64,000 bases of DNA from NCBI GenBank assembly GCA_963576735.1, contig OY755189.1, positions 3,286,001-3,350,000 of the forward strand, written 5' to 3'. Origin of the DNA: Bedellia somnulentella (taxonomy: Eukaryota > Arthropoda > Insecta > Lepidoptera > Bedelliidae). Positions 10,592 through 20,658 of this stretch are shown one piece after another. The notes beneath the pieces are model-generated. The model saw only the letters and a list, made by a program, of their open reading frames with translations. It was not told where the DNA came from and did no database searches. The stretch's first letter is position 1; every line of letters begins with the position of its first letter. The position numbers and the translations under genes are program-made.

Positions 10592-10961
10592 GTCAATTTA
10601 GTAATTCAGCCATACTTTTGAAGATAAATACGTCACAAACGACCCAACATGCAAGAGATCTTTAAATTGTTATTTGACCATCATATTAACCCCAACCCTT
10701 TATTGCCTAATATAAAATAACTGTGAAGTACCCCTTAGAAAAAAACTTAGCTCGTTTTCCCTTGGGTCACGTAATATGCGACTTAGGATGAAAGGGTCAT
10801 ATTTATGTTTATGTGTACGTACTGCCTTGGTAGTGTTATTGCCCAGGTTTTAGGATAAAAATCCGAAAACTGCGGCTTGAACATTAATCTGGAACATTGC
10901 ATTCCAAAAAAGTGTTTAAATTGTATCCCAATTTTCTGAAGTCATCTTAAAATTAAGGTGT
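10592..10961. other. unassigned stretch
   Basis: Nothing supported. Confidence 0.45.
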
Positions 10962-11365
10962 TAAAATAAAGGATAGTTGGTGAAAAATCTCCAAACATAT
11001 CAATCAACACCAATAATTATTAGAAGAAAGAAAGAAGTTATTATTGTTTATTTGCTGAGTAATAGGCCCAAAAACAAAACCCGTGGGTAGAAAGGGGTAA
11101 TTTATTTTATTTATTTATTATTGAGTAAAACAAACAGCACTTCATCTATTAACAAACATTTTTAAATATAACAATTTATCGTGTCAATTATATGTTTCAC
11201 AAATTTCATTAGATAAACTGAGCATTTATTTGTAACAGAAATATGTATGGACAAATAAAATATAATTATTTTTCTCTAAAGTGTGTTTCATGTGTGTTTG
11301 TGTGTGTGTGAGAGTGTGTGTGTGTGATTGTGTGTAATGACATTCTAAGCCGGTACTACACAGCA
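10962..11365 (-). repeat. RepB copy, decayed and split
   Basis: AAAATAAAGGATAGTTGGTG at the left, CCGTGGGTAGAAAGGGGTAA up to 11100, then ATGACATTCTAAGCCGG to 11365. Interrupted by the LINE tail at 11102-11334. Confidence 0.7.
11102..11334 (-). mobile_element. LINE 3' tail inserted in RepB
   Basis: 233 bp flanked by TAAT (11098-11101 and 11335-11338). Minus strand ends in an (AAAT)n-like tail. The left part on the minus strand is a (CA)n-rich tract (plus strand TG repeats at 11289-11334). Confidence 0.6.
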
Positions 11366-12020
11366 AAATATGTAAAACAATTAAACATCAAATATTATTA
11401 TAATCATTATAAATTGAGCGCTGATTACCAAACGATATATGAAGCTTTCCACAAGTGAGAGGGCTCAATTGGCCAATGCGGTCAAAGCTATCAAAACTTC
11501 AATGTGTTTTATTAAAGATGCTAAATTATTATCATACAGTTCAATTTATGAAAATATGCAATTTTTCATCAATATTTTCTCATACGTTATCATGATCACA
11601 TAAACCAGCATTGCAAATACTAATTTTCGCAGAAATCCAATGCAAAGCAAAGCTTATATCATAGAACTGACGCTCTTGTTGTCACCGCCTCCCAGCCCAT
11701 GTATTTCTGTTGCATGCACTAATTAATTTTGTAACAGAACCCTCCTTTGACTCGGCACACTAAATTACAACTTTTGTTTGTTGTTTGCAACTTCCATTTA
11801 TTGGTCGACTTTGTACTTGGTATCCTTTAGATAACTAAGAACAAACTCTTAACGAGACTCGAAGAAAATTATAATAGGAGCGATTGAAATAGAGCACAAT
11901 GGGCCCTCGAAAGTCTTTCAATCAGCCACGCTTCTTAACTCCGGTTTGTTCTTGCCTTTGATTTGTGTTATGTAATAAGGCGTCGCCATATTAAATTATA
12001 TATACATATTTTGAATACCT
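11366..12020. other. unassigned stretch
   Basis: No family recognised. Composition around 11640-11960 is less AT-rich than its surroundings, which may mean low-copy sequence. Confidence 0.45.
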
Positions 12021-12123
12021 TTACTCACGGTTATTTATCCCAAAAAGGGCCTAGGTAACTATTGGAAGTTGAGTGAAAAAAAGATATTAAGATAAAGCAT
12101 GGTTAGTAATAAGCATCTAGCCC
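12021..12123 (-). repeat. RepB fragment, decayed
   Basis: TACTCACGGTTATTTATCCC and GGAAGTTGAGTG blocks only. Confidence 0.55.
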
Positions 12124-12251
12124 AATTTCCTTTTCAGGGTAATAAAAAATCACTTTTATCATGGTAATTTGCGGTAGCCTATATTTCTTGTGGATGTAAC
12201 TCTCAATTTGTCAAATTATATACATAATTGATACGACAGTTTTTTTTTAAA

Positions 12252-12482
12252 TATATAAATAAATATATACGGACATATTACACAGATCAAATTACCCCCA
12301 AACTAAGTAAGGCTTTTATTATGGGATAGTAACTCGACGATATATTTAATATTATATATTACACATATAAATAACACCAAGACTAAGAAAAATAATTTAT
12401 GCTCACCACATAAATGTTGCTCGATCAAATCCGCGACCTCCGGACTGAGAAGCTAGTTACCTATCCACTCGGCCACGGCTGT
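12252..12482 (-). repeat. SINE-D (tRNA-derived SINE)
   Basis: Minus strand starts with a tRNA-like head: A box GGCCGAGTGGATAGG and a decayed B box near GATTTGATCG. Then CTTGGTGTTATTTATATGTG, TACTTAGTTTGGGGGTAAT, and a (TAAAT)n-like tail. A better-preserved copy lies at 63.4-63.65 kb. Confidence 0.75.
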
Positions 12483-13383
12483 TGTCAAGTTTTGGAGTAA
12501 TAGAATTCTAGAATGGAAAACTCTTTTTGTACATCCCAGTTAAAACATTTAACATAAAGTAAAATTTGCTTTAGAGTTCCTTAAAAAACTGCGTAACAAT
12601 GATTTGCTTCACGTCCCCCCAGCCAAAACAAATTACAGACGTAATGCCTATCTTATCCCATCTTGCAATGAATTTAATTCTTAGAATGATAAACTCACTT
12701 TGGATCTATTCCATAACAGTAAAGCTCACGTTAAACGATCATTTGCAAAAGACTTTTTTAGATTTTAGTATTTCAAATTAGCGGTTGCTGTTGTTGAATA
12801 TTGGTTTATCACATTATTTGTTCCGATGCATTTTTCTTGCGGTTGTTTTATTAATTAGTTAAGTTCCTTTTTTAGTTAAGCCATCTGTTTCTCTGTTGTT
12901 TTTGGTGTTTTTTATTTTTATGCATATGGGAGCTTGTTATTGGCCTATTTCTGCCTATGTATTAATTTTATATTGTAAATTTAGCTGTGAGCCCCCAAAG
13001 ATATTAAAATAAAATAGTATGTTCTTAAATAGAAGTACCATTGGCGGTCTCATCACTTAAAACGAGCTTTCCCAGAAAACTTTTGAATGGTCATATTTAC
13101 TAAGATACAAAACTTTAACTCAAACTCAATGCACGCCAATATTATTTAAATTCATGTGTCATTTTTATCACCTAAACATCAAAGTACACAAGATTTGCTT
13201 AGAGTGTACGTTAGAAAGGGGGCCGCGTTCTCTTTCCGTTTTGTACTATTATGTGTCAAAATCAAAACAAAAGTAACGCAACAAATGCAACTTAAGTTAA
13301 AACAATCTTCTAAATTAAACCTATAAGATCTATAGGAGATTATCACTACTCATTTCACAGCACAAATAAATATGTTGTGGAGT
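12483..13383. other. mostly unassigned
   Basis: 13028-13080 resembles a decayed LINE 3' end (GGCGGTCTCATCACTTAAAA, compare 19902-20043). 13250-13383 is the start of unit 1 of the tandem duplication at 13.3-15.2 kb. The 60-codon frame near 12.6 kb has no recognisable features. Confidence 0.45.
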
Positions 13384-13651
13384 GCTGCATAGTGTCGGCT
13401 TAGAGTGCTGTGTAGTTTCGGCTTAGAATAGCACTACCCCAATTCTTCCGGCGGGTGTACGTAAGAGGCGACTAACGGTATTGGGGCTTTAAAGGGATTT
13501 TTGGGCGATGCGGTTGGAGATCCATCACCAACAACCTTTATTTTACCATTTTTGCCCCCTTAACTTTCCAAAAGTGGCTGAGGAATTTCTGATTCCTTAG
13601 CTCTGGCTACCCCATCTATGGATTTATAGCCGTGAGTATATGTATGTATGA
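13384..13651 (+). repeat. RepB copy with duplicated 5' end
   Basis: The first ~24 bp occur twice (GCTGCATAGTGTCGGCTTAG at 13384, GCTGTGTAGTTTCGGCTTAG at 13408). The remainder is full length. Inserted in unit 1 of the local tandem duplication. Confidence 0.85.
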
Positions 13652-13690
13652 GTCAATCATGAACTGACAACAACCTTATTCTTGAAAGAC

Positions 13691-13908
13691 TACTCACGGC
13701 TATAAACCTTAGAAATTCCTCAGCCACCTTTGAAAAGTTGAGTGGGGAAAAGATGATAAAATAAAGTTTGCTGGTGATGCGTCTCCAATCGCATCGCCCA
13801 AAAATGCCTTAAAAGCCCCTATACCGCAAGTCGCCTCTTACGTATACCCACCCCATTGCTTCCGGTAAGCAATGGGGTGTTGCTATTTTAAAACGACACT
13901 ACACAGCA
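13691..13908 (-). repeat. RepB copy
   Basis: Complete except for a short deletion in the 3' hairpin region. Confidence 0.82.
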
Positions 13909-14330
13909 TAAATTAAACCCTAAAAGGAATATTAACATTAATTCTACAGTAGGACAAATAAATAGATATGTTGTGAGACAAACTTGAACTGACAACTATA
14001 TTCTTAAAAGACTCAAGCTTCGTCAGCCGATCCTCGCGCGAGGTAGTCGGTAAATCCCATACTCAATGAAGGCGTAGACGGCTTTTGAGTCGCTCTTTAT
14101 TGCACTCGCCTCATGCTTTGTGTATTGAATATCTTTGAATACACGTCAGCTGTTCGGAGCTGCAAATCCTATTTTTCTCGGCATTTCATCTTTTTTGAAG
14201 CTATGAAGTTGGACGTTTTATTTTGATTTTTATGCTCTTTATGTAGCGTTTATTATTTTTTTAACAATATTTTTTGTGTTATTTTCGTCAACGTTTATTT
14301 TTACTCTCAACTTAACCCAACTCAAAAATT
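13909..14330 (+). repeat. unit 2 of an imperfect tandem duplication
   Basis: 13990-14290 matches 14575-14880 closely (CTCAAGCTTCGTCAGCC, GGCTTTTGAGTCGCTCTTTA, TACACGTCAGCTGTTCGGAG). A left part common to units 1, 2 and 3 reads CAAATAAATA..ATGTTGTG. No coding potential recognised. Confidence 0.7.
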
Positions 14331-14466
14331 CACGCTGTAACCCCCGGATGGGTTGGAATACTTCTAATCATCACGTGACATTGTCACCGGGTGTTTAGAG
14401 TACCCACGTTTTATTTGGACAGTGTACTCACGTGATTGGGGGCAGGCTTATTTCCGTTTTGTTAAC
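14331..14466 (-). repeat. SINE-A 3' half
   Basis: Contains CACGTGACATTGTCACC and TTGGACAGTGTACTCACGTG, then stops in the CCGTTTTGT block. Lies between tandem units 2 and 3. Confidence 0.7.
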
Positions 14467-15180
14467 AAACGTAATACAACTAAAATCAAAACAACATAAC
14501 ATACTGAAACCTATAAAAGATTTTCACAACTCATATCACTGTAGCAAAAATAAGTATATTGTGAGTCAAACTTAAACTGACAATAACTATACTCTTGAAA
14601 GACTCAAGCTTCGTCAGCCGGTCCTCGCGTGAGGAAGTCGGTAAATCCCATACTCAATGAAGGCATAGACGGCTTTTGAGTCGCTCTTTATTGCACTCGC
14701 CTCATGCTTTGTGTATTGAATATCTTTGAATACACGTCAGCTGTTCGGAGCTGCAAATCCTATTTTTCTTGGCATTTTCATTTTCTGTGAATCGTGAGCT
14801 ATGAACGTTGGACGTTTCGTTTTGATTTTTTGGCTTTTTAGGTAGCATCTGGGATTATTTTGTGCGTAAACTTCGTTAACGTTATAATTGAAATAACTAT
14901 TGATTTTCGGATATTTTAATCGCGTGTTATTACATTATTTTTAAAACCCGACGTTTCGAAAACTTTTCAGTTGTCATGGTCACGGGGAGACTGAGGTGTT
15001 ATTTGTCATTTACCTTCACAAAATTTTAAATTACATTTGCGTTTAATATTTGCTATGTACAGAAAGAGCTAATGTTATCTGGTTCCGAAAATCAATAGTT
15101 GTTTCAATTATAATGTGCAATCGTGAATCTTAGAAAATACTTAGTTAACGTTTATTTTAATTCCTATCTACAATAGTAAA
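14467..15180 (+). repeat. unit 3 of the imperfect tandem duplication
   Basis: Homologous to 13909-14330. Continues past the inverted-repeat element at 14884-15143 as GTTAACGTTTATTTTAATTC, compare TCAACGTTTATTTTTACTC at about 14289 in unit 2. Confidence 0.65.
14884..15143. mobile_element. 260 bp inverted-repeat element
   Basis: Flanked by a 9 bp duplication, GTTAACGTT (14875-14883 and 15144-15152). About 30 bp arms are inverted (14882-14911 against 15084-15113; core CAACTATTGATTTTCGGA), differing at one position. The centre has CCCGACGTTTCG, a motif I associate with Penelope-like or MITE repeats in Lepidoptera, but class is not certain. The right end extends ~30 bp past the arm. Confidence 0.6.
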
Positions 15181-15428
15181 AATGTTAAAAGAACTTCATA
15201 ATCAAAAATTATATGACTAATTTTGTAAATTGGTTGTTAAAATAGGGTGGTATGATCTTAATTATTGTTCTTTTACAGCATTGTATTTGACCAGAATAAT
15301 GTACTGATAAAATAAAAATATTTTTATAATACATGTAAAACAGTTTCTAACGTGATTTTAAAAAGAAGAAAATGTTTTCAATTTCCTAATTAAAAAAATA
15401 CATAAAGGTAACATCAGAATGTTATCTC

Positions 15429-15715
15429 TTAGAGAGGATGGATGACAGTAAATTGGTAAAAGAGATCTATAGAGCCAATGTGGAAGGTAATTTGAGTAGA
15501 AGACAACCTCGGAGGACACACCTAGACCAAATAGATGTGCTCAAAAAGGCAGACGTCCGAAGTAGGAAGAATAAAAGAGCATGTATGAAAAGCTTGATGG
15601 ATGTTAACGAAGCTAGAGAGGTTTGTCAGGATCGTACAAAGTAGCGATCAATAGTCTCTGCCTACCCCAAAAGGAAATAATGATGTGAGTTTATGTGTGT
15701 ATGTTATCTATGTAG
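15429..15715 (+). pseudogene. RTE 3' fragment
   Basis: Encodes the RTE C-terminus (MDDSKLVKEIYRANVEGN..., RKNKRACMKSLMDVNEAREV) with a TAG replacing the W codon of DRTKW (15642-15644). Continues as RSIVSAYP and ends GTGAGTTTATGTGTGTATG. Confidence 0.8.
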
Positions 15716-15809
15716 GGGGTAATGAGACAAAAATGTGTGAAGATTTTAGAAAAACGTATATTATTGTTTTTAGAAATTTATTCCTTTTTAATATAAGTAA
15801 CTAAACTTT

Positions 15810-16054
15810 GCTGTGTAGTGTCGGCTTAGAATAACACTACCCCATTTCTACCCGTGGATGATCGTAAGAGGCGACTAAGGATATAGCGGCTTTTTAAGTG
15901 ATTTTTGGGCGATGTGGTTGGAGACCCGTCACCAAAAACATTTATTATTACCATCTTTTCCCCCATCAACTTCCAAAAGTGGCTGAGGAATTTCTCATTC
16001 CAAAGCTCTGGCTACCCCGTTAAGGGATTTATAGCCGTGTGTATGTATGTATGT
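15810..16054 (+). repeat. RepB copy
   Basis: Full-length, TACCCGTGGATGATCG subfamily, ending (TATG)n. Confidence 0.88.
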
Positions 16055-16515
16055 AACTAAACTTTGCCCTGCCTACATCGGTGATTTTTTAAATATTATA
16101 TATCCCATGAAACAAATATATAATTCGTGAAATTAAAGAAGTTGTCTACTATATTTCTTAATGGGGCTTGATAGTTCCTGACCATTCCAATGGAAACTGG
16201 ACCAGATAGTACAGAATAATTATGATGTTTAAATCAGAAAAACAAATCAGTCTTCGATTAAGAGATTCAAATAAGCTGACAAGCAAATTGTTGAATTTAC
16301 GGATCCATAAAAAAAGGCTTGCATTTTTATATAGATTAAGGTAATAACAGAATTCCTGTTCGTCATTTTACTGAATAAAATTTTTGGCTTAAAAAGCATG
16401 ATAATTCAATTTTAGTTGGCGGCGGCATGACATGACAGCTTACATAGGCACCTAGAGAGACTAAGTTAAGGCCAAACACTTTAGTATTTTATTTCATTTT
16501 CTATACAAACTCCAT
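16055..16515. other. unassigned stretch
   Basis: Nothing supported. Confidence 0.45.
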
Positions 16516-16707
16516 CGTTCGCACCGTTTATCCCCGAAGGTGTTGGCACAAGTACCCATTAAATACCCCCACGGTTTAAAGTACCCACGTTTTACTTGGA
16601 CAGTGTACTCAAGTAACAAGGGGCAGGTCTGACGCTGTTTTGTATGAATACACTGTCACATGACAAATTATGACTAAGTCATGTTCACTGTTGATAACTA
16701 TGATAAA
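16516..16707 (-). repeat. SINE-A, left piece (split by Helitrons)
   Basis: Tail half from GTTTATCCCCGAAGGTGTTG to AACTATGATAAA. The head half resumes at 19553. Confidence 0.8.
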
Positions 16708-16835
16708 CTAGCTTTTTGACCGCGACTTCGTCCGCGTGGACTACATTTTTTGCATCCGCTTTACATCCAAAACACCTAAACACTATCACAACTTCTGTTT
16801 TTTTATATTTATATACCCGCGGGCGTTGTAAAGAA

Positions 16836-17010
16836 TATAAAGGACATTGAGGCTTTTTAAGTGATTGTTGGGCGATACAGTTGGTGACCCATCACTAACA
16901 ACCTTTATTTAACTACGTTTTCCCCAATCTATTTCCAAAAGTGGATGAAGAATTACTATCTCCGAAGCTATGGCTACCCTTTTTTGAGATTTATGCCCTT
17001 TAATATATAC
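16836..17010 (+). repeat. RepB fragment inside Helitron H2
   Basis: GGCTTTTTAAGTGATTGTTG, GGGCGATACAGTTGGTGACC and TGGCTACCCTTTTTTGAGAT. Head missing. The same truncated piece sits at the matching place in H3, so it moved with the Helitron. Confidence 0.75.
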
Positions 17011-17040
17011 TCATTAATGATGGATAGATGAATTAAATGA

Positions 17041-17151
17041 ACATTTATTTTGATGAAAATGGATAAAACCCTTATTTTTCTCAAAAACACTATTAATGAA
17101 GAGTCCGATAAAGTCGGTCGATGAAAAAATTAATCGTGTAAATATGGGGAG
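17041..17151. repeat. 111 bp direct repeat, copy 1 (in H2)
   Basis: Matches 17641-17751 with about six differences; copy 2 starts exactly 600 bp later. Confidence 0.85.
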
Positions 17152-17498
17152 CAATAAGTTGGTGATGTGAGAGAGATTGCAATCATCGGCCAATAGATGG
17201 CGGGCGGTACTGAATTAATTTGAGATATTTACTATTATTTACAAACTATGCATTCTGAGGCTTAAACAGAATATTAATTTATGCGTAAGTAAAGTATAAT
17301 GTATCTATGAGAATATTAGTTAAAAATAGTTAAATATACAAAAGTTATAAACATATTCTCAAACCTACCAAATGAATACGCAAAATTCATACATTATTCA
17401 TACATATTCGCATAGTTGAATGTGAAAAAGAAGGATTAGTGCATCCTATTATTCTAACCTAACACAAAAGCAAAAAAAATACGCAAAAAGACTTACAC

Positions 17499-17573
17499 CA
17501 CCCGGGATTCGAACCTGGGTCTTTCGTACTTAGTATTTACCGAACGGTATACCGCTACGCCACTCAGACATTT
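17499..17573 (-). repeat. tRNA-like segment in Helitron H2
   Basis: Minus strand GAGTGGCGTAGCGGTATACC (A-box-like) and AGGTTCGAATCCCGGG (good B box). The middle does not make a normal anticodon arm, so this is a tRNA relic or SINE head. A decayed counterpart is at 18794-18892 in H3. Confidence 0.6.
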
Positions 17574-17640
17574 GTGTAAGTCTCAAATTTGTGATATCCT
17601 ATATATCTAGTAGTCATACTATTGACAAACAATTAAATGG

Positions 17641-17751
17641 ACAATTATTTTGATGTAAATGGATGAAACCCTTATTTTTTCCAAAAAGACTATTAATGAA
17701 GAGTCCGATAAAGTCGGTCGATGAAAAAATTAATCGTGTAAATATGGGGAA
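17641..17751. repeat. 111 bp direct repeat, copy 2 (in H2)
   Basis: See 17041-17151. A third, diverged copy is at about 18955-19060 in H3. Confidence 0.85.
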
Positions 17752-17903
17752 CCATATAAAAGTTATGTTTTTTTATGCTCCTGTGGGAACCCTTGCGAAA
17801 TCCGGGATAAATTATATCCTATATGTTGGCTAGGTGTATAACCTACATTCATGCCAAATTTAATCAAGATCGGTCCGGTAGAATTAACGTGATGAACGGA
17901 CAT

Positions 17904-17904
<1 letters not shown>

Positions 17905-17940
<36 letters not shown>

Positions 17941-17946
17941 TAGACA
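17905..17946 (+). repeat. (CAGA)n microsatellite
   Basis: Nine perfect CAGA units then TAGACA; located in the 5' part of Helitron H2 (minus strand CTGT repeats). Confidence 0.95.
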
Positions 17947-18200
17947 TTTTTTTTCAAAATTAGCAAATTTGGCTTCAGTATCGAAAATAAAACATATTCC
18001 ACCGGTTTTTATTTTTTTTTCTTCAATGTACAGTTTTGAGCTCGTTACAGTCTTATTATAGTATAGACTAGCTTTTTGCCCCGCGACTTCGTCCGCGTGG
18101 ACTTCATTTTTTGCATCCAGTTTACATAATACCAAAATACCGAAACACTGTCTCAACTTCTGTTTTTTATATTTATAATCCCGCGGGCATTGTAAATGAC

Positions 18201-18374
18201 ATAAAGGACATTGAGGCTTTTTAAGTGATTGTTGGGCGATGCAGTTTGTGACCCATCACTAACAACCTTTATTAACCTATCTTTTATCAATATATTTCCA
18301 AAATTGGATGAAGAATCTCCGAAGCTATGGCTACCCTTTTATGGAATTTATGGTTGTTAGCATATATTCATGAA
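18201..18374 (+). repeat. RepB fragment inside Helitron H3
   Basis: Same head-truncated piece as in H2 (16836-17010), further decayed. Confidence 0.7.
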
Positions 18375-18793
18375 TGATTGATAGATGGATTTCATAAATT
18401 CAATCGCACCAAGTAATGTAAATGTAAAAAAACTCTATATTAACTTTCATTTGCTATATCAACCCGTTAGGGGTTGAGTTCCAAAAATTCCTTTTTAATT
18501 GTTCATAAGAATCATGAAACAAATATACCAAGTTTTTATGTTCAGAAATGAGAATATCTTTAGTAAGTACAGATACGGATAGTAGTTTGGCGCTGCGGCG
18601 ACGGCCCGGTGCTGCCCCCTACACTGACCGTTGGTGATAGTGGGAGAGCTTGCAGCGATTGGTCGGCAATATAGGGATGATTAGTGGTGGATCTCCTTCC
18701 AAAATAATCGCTAAATTGAAGGGATAGTGCTTGTTATTATTATATATAGTGTTATTTTAAGCTAACAAATCATTTTTTTACAAAAAGATTGAA

Positions 18794-18892
18794 TTACCTG
18801 AGATACGAACCCGGGACGATTGATTCATAATAGTTCTAATTAAATATTCATAGTAGTTAGTTATACCGCTACGCCACGGAGACGTTACCGGG
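18794..18892 (-). repeat. tRNA-like segment in Helitron H3
   Basis: Minus strand CCGTGGCGTAGCGGTATAAC and CCCGGGTTCGTATCTCAGG. The region between the boxes is longer than in H2. No valid cloverleaf. Confidence 0.5.
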
Positions 18893-19552
18893 GCGGTGTC
18901 AAATTTTTATTACGCTTTATTTCATATTAGTCTTACTATTGATAAACAAATTTGTCATTTAAATTGATGAAACCCCTTCATCTTTCCAAAATGAACATTA
19001 ACAAAGTGTCTGATGTGAATTCCATCGATGATAAAAATAATCGCTGCAATATTTTGAGCCATATATGAGTTAAGGTTTTTTGATGTTCCTATGAGAACTC
19101 TTGCGGATTCCTTAGTTTCAAGGAATCGTCGTCGTTTCATTTAGCTTCTAAATTTACATGTTAATATTCGTTTGCAATATAAGTAGATGTAAAAAAAAAG
19201 TATACGATAAAAAAATAGTACATCATCCCTCGGGAGTTCCTTATTTTCGGGGATCCATTACCGTACCATTAAGCTTCTAAATTTTGATTTTTATATTAGT
19301 TTACAATATTTTACGTTGTTTTAAACGATGCACATGCACAGCGCCATCTCCAATGCATTTAGTAAGCAAACAATATTTTTGATTTCCCATGGGAACATAT
19401 TTTTTTCCGGGATAAAAAGTACCCTATTATTTAATTTAGACTTCTAACTACACGTCTGAAAAATTTCAAAGCAATCGGTTCAGTATTTACGGCGTGAAAG
19501 CGGAACAAACAAACAAACAAACTCACTTTCCCATTTATAATATTAGTATGGA

Positions 19553-19656
19553 TAGATAAATCACACATATGGCTTGGGAAAAAACAAATTGGTGAAGGCC
19601 CGACTCATCGGCTGCAAGATAAGCAGTGTTCTACCCACTGAGCTATCACGGTTGGT
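19553..19656 (-). repeat. SINE-A, right piece (tRNA head)
   Basis: Continues the copy broken at 16707: TAAATCACACATATGG, CAAATTGGTGAAGGCCCGAC and GAGCTATCACGGTT on the plus strand. The B-box area is damaged. Confidence 0.8.
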
Positions 19657-19774
19657 TTCTTTTTCTAATTATATGTTTTGACTCTAGAGGACGCGATAAG
19701 CCGTCAGTTCTGTGTGAACTTTTGTATCTATTGAAAACAGATATAAGCTGATATGATTATGTTACTTACATACA

Positions 19775-19812
19775 CACACTCACGCATATAGTTTTCCGTT
19801 GGGATAGTCATA
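19775..19812 (-). repeat. RTE 3'-end fragment
   Basis: ACTCACGCATATAGTTTTCC then GTTGGGATAGTCATAGTATCG, the reversed tail of the RTE family. 19813-19895 has a weak tRNA-like look (AAGTTCGATCTC) that I do not call. Confidence 0.5.
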
Positions 19813-19901
19813 GTATCGCTTCTGTGATCTGGCGGTAAAACGCTCGGCTTCAAATCCGGGGCTCTCAAGTTCGATCTCCAGCTGAGTAAATTTACAATTT
19901 A

Positions 19902-20043
19902 GAATAGAATAGAATAACTCTTTATTGTACATCAAACACAAATTTACAAAAGAAATTATCATACAGTTTACAGTGAGGTACAATCGGCGGTCTTATCGCT
20001 AAAAGCGATCTCTTCCAGACAACCTTTGGAAGGTGAGATCGGT
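19902..20043 (-). mobile_element. LINE 3'-end fragment with (ATTCT)n tail
   Basis: Minus strand: GGTTGTCTGGAAGAGATCGC, hairpin ATCGCTTTTAGCGAT, AATAAAGAGTTATTCTATTC tail. Two more copies lie at 24327-24467 and 27947-28066. The tail resembles that of LINE-alpha. Confidence 0.75.
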
Positions 20044-20125
20044 AAACTAGTTATCTGGGTAGATGCAAAAAACTTTAAAACTAACTTATATAATTGAAAT
20101 AATAAATAATAACATAAATATTAAT

Positions 20126-20520
20126 ATATTGGATTGAATCAGGCGTTACTTTGCGGAAATCCATAGCAATACTAATATCAATAAATTTCTTCGCTTAATT
20201 CCGCTAAATAATACCTGCAGTCTTCATGCAACATGCACTGTGCACCGCCCGCCCTTCCACTTACACTCGGTGGTCAGCTGACCACCGAGTGACCACCACT
20301 GCCGAACTGTCTACTAACTGCTCGTCAATGACTCGTGTTGAGTCGAAACGCGTCGCATGTTTGTGGTTGCCTGTGGTTTTCGCTTGCGGGTGTGTGTGTG
20401 GTGCATTGTCTGCTTTTCGATTTCTTGTAAGTGGAAGGGCGGGCGGTGCACAGTGCATGTTGCATGAAGACTGCAGGTATTATTTAGCGAAATTAAGCGA
20501 AGAAATTTATTGATATTAGT
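20126..20520. mobile_element. foldback (long inverted repeat) element
   Basis: Arms of ~97 bp (20170-20266 and 20424-20520) are near-perfect inverted repeats (TACTAATATCAATAAATTTC ... CGCCCGCCCTTCCACTTACA) around a ~157 bp centre. ATAAATATTAAT at 20114-20125 and 20521-20532 may be a 12 bp target duplication, but the flanks are AT-rich. The left side has ~44 bp (20126-20169) with no partner. Looks like a Mutator-like or foldback MITE. Open frames across it follow from the symmetry and are not genes. Confidence 0.75.
20264..20291. repeat. 28 bp perfect palindrome
   Basis: CACTCGGTGGTCAG followed at once by its reverse complement, at the inner edge of the left arm of the foldback element. Confidence 0.97.
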
Positions 20521-20658
20521 ATAAATATTAATTACAAAAAATAATATAATTTAGTAATTTCATTATCCATTTAGAAATGTATACAAACATTTAATTATAA
20601 TATTAATTCGAAAGGAAAAGCCAAATTTGTTGAATTTATAGATTATAATAATTTAAGT

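Larger units (their letters stand above)
16708..18067 (-). mobile_element. Helitron H2
   Basis: Minus strand 5' end TCTATACTATAATAAGACTG (18048-18067), 3' hairpin CCGCGACTTCGTCCGCG followed by GTCAAAAAGCTAG at 16708. 1360 bp, with no rolling-circle protein. It contains a (GACA)n run, a tRNA-like segment, a 111 bp direct repeat with 600 bp period and a decayed RepB piece. Inserted in SINE-A. Confidence 0.75.
18068..19552 (-). mobile_element. Helitron H3
   Basis: Minus strand starts TCCATACTAATATTATAAAT (19533-19552) and ends hairpin plus GGCAAAAAGCTAG at 18068, directly against the 5' end of H2. Its outer ~90 and ~350 bp match Helitron H1. The inner ~1.05 kb (about 18152-19199) is absent from H1 but related to the interior of H2. 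Confidence 0.82.

Noticed and set aside
17499..17573. functional tRNA gene on the minus strand
   Set aside because: Good B box only; no proper cloverleaf, and it lies inside a Helitron.
17763..18156. 79- and 90-codon frames rich in LSVCLSVC
   Set aside because: Translation of the (CAGA)n microsatellite in Helitron H2.
20226..20513. 95-codon ORF with a 65-codon partner on the other strand
   Set aside because: Follows from the symmetry of the foldback element; no domain, and both strands are equally open.
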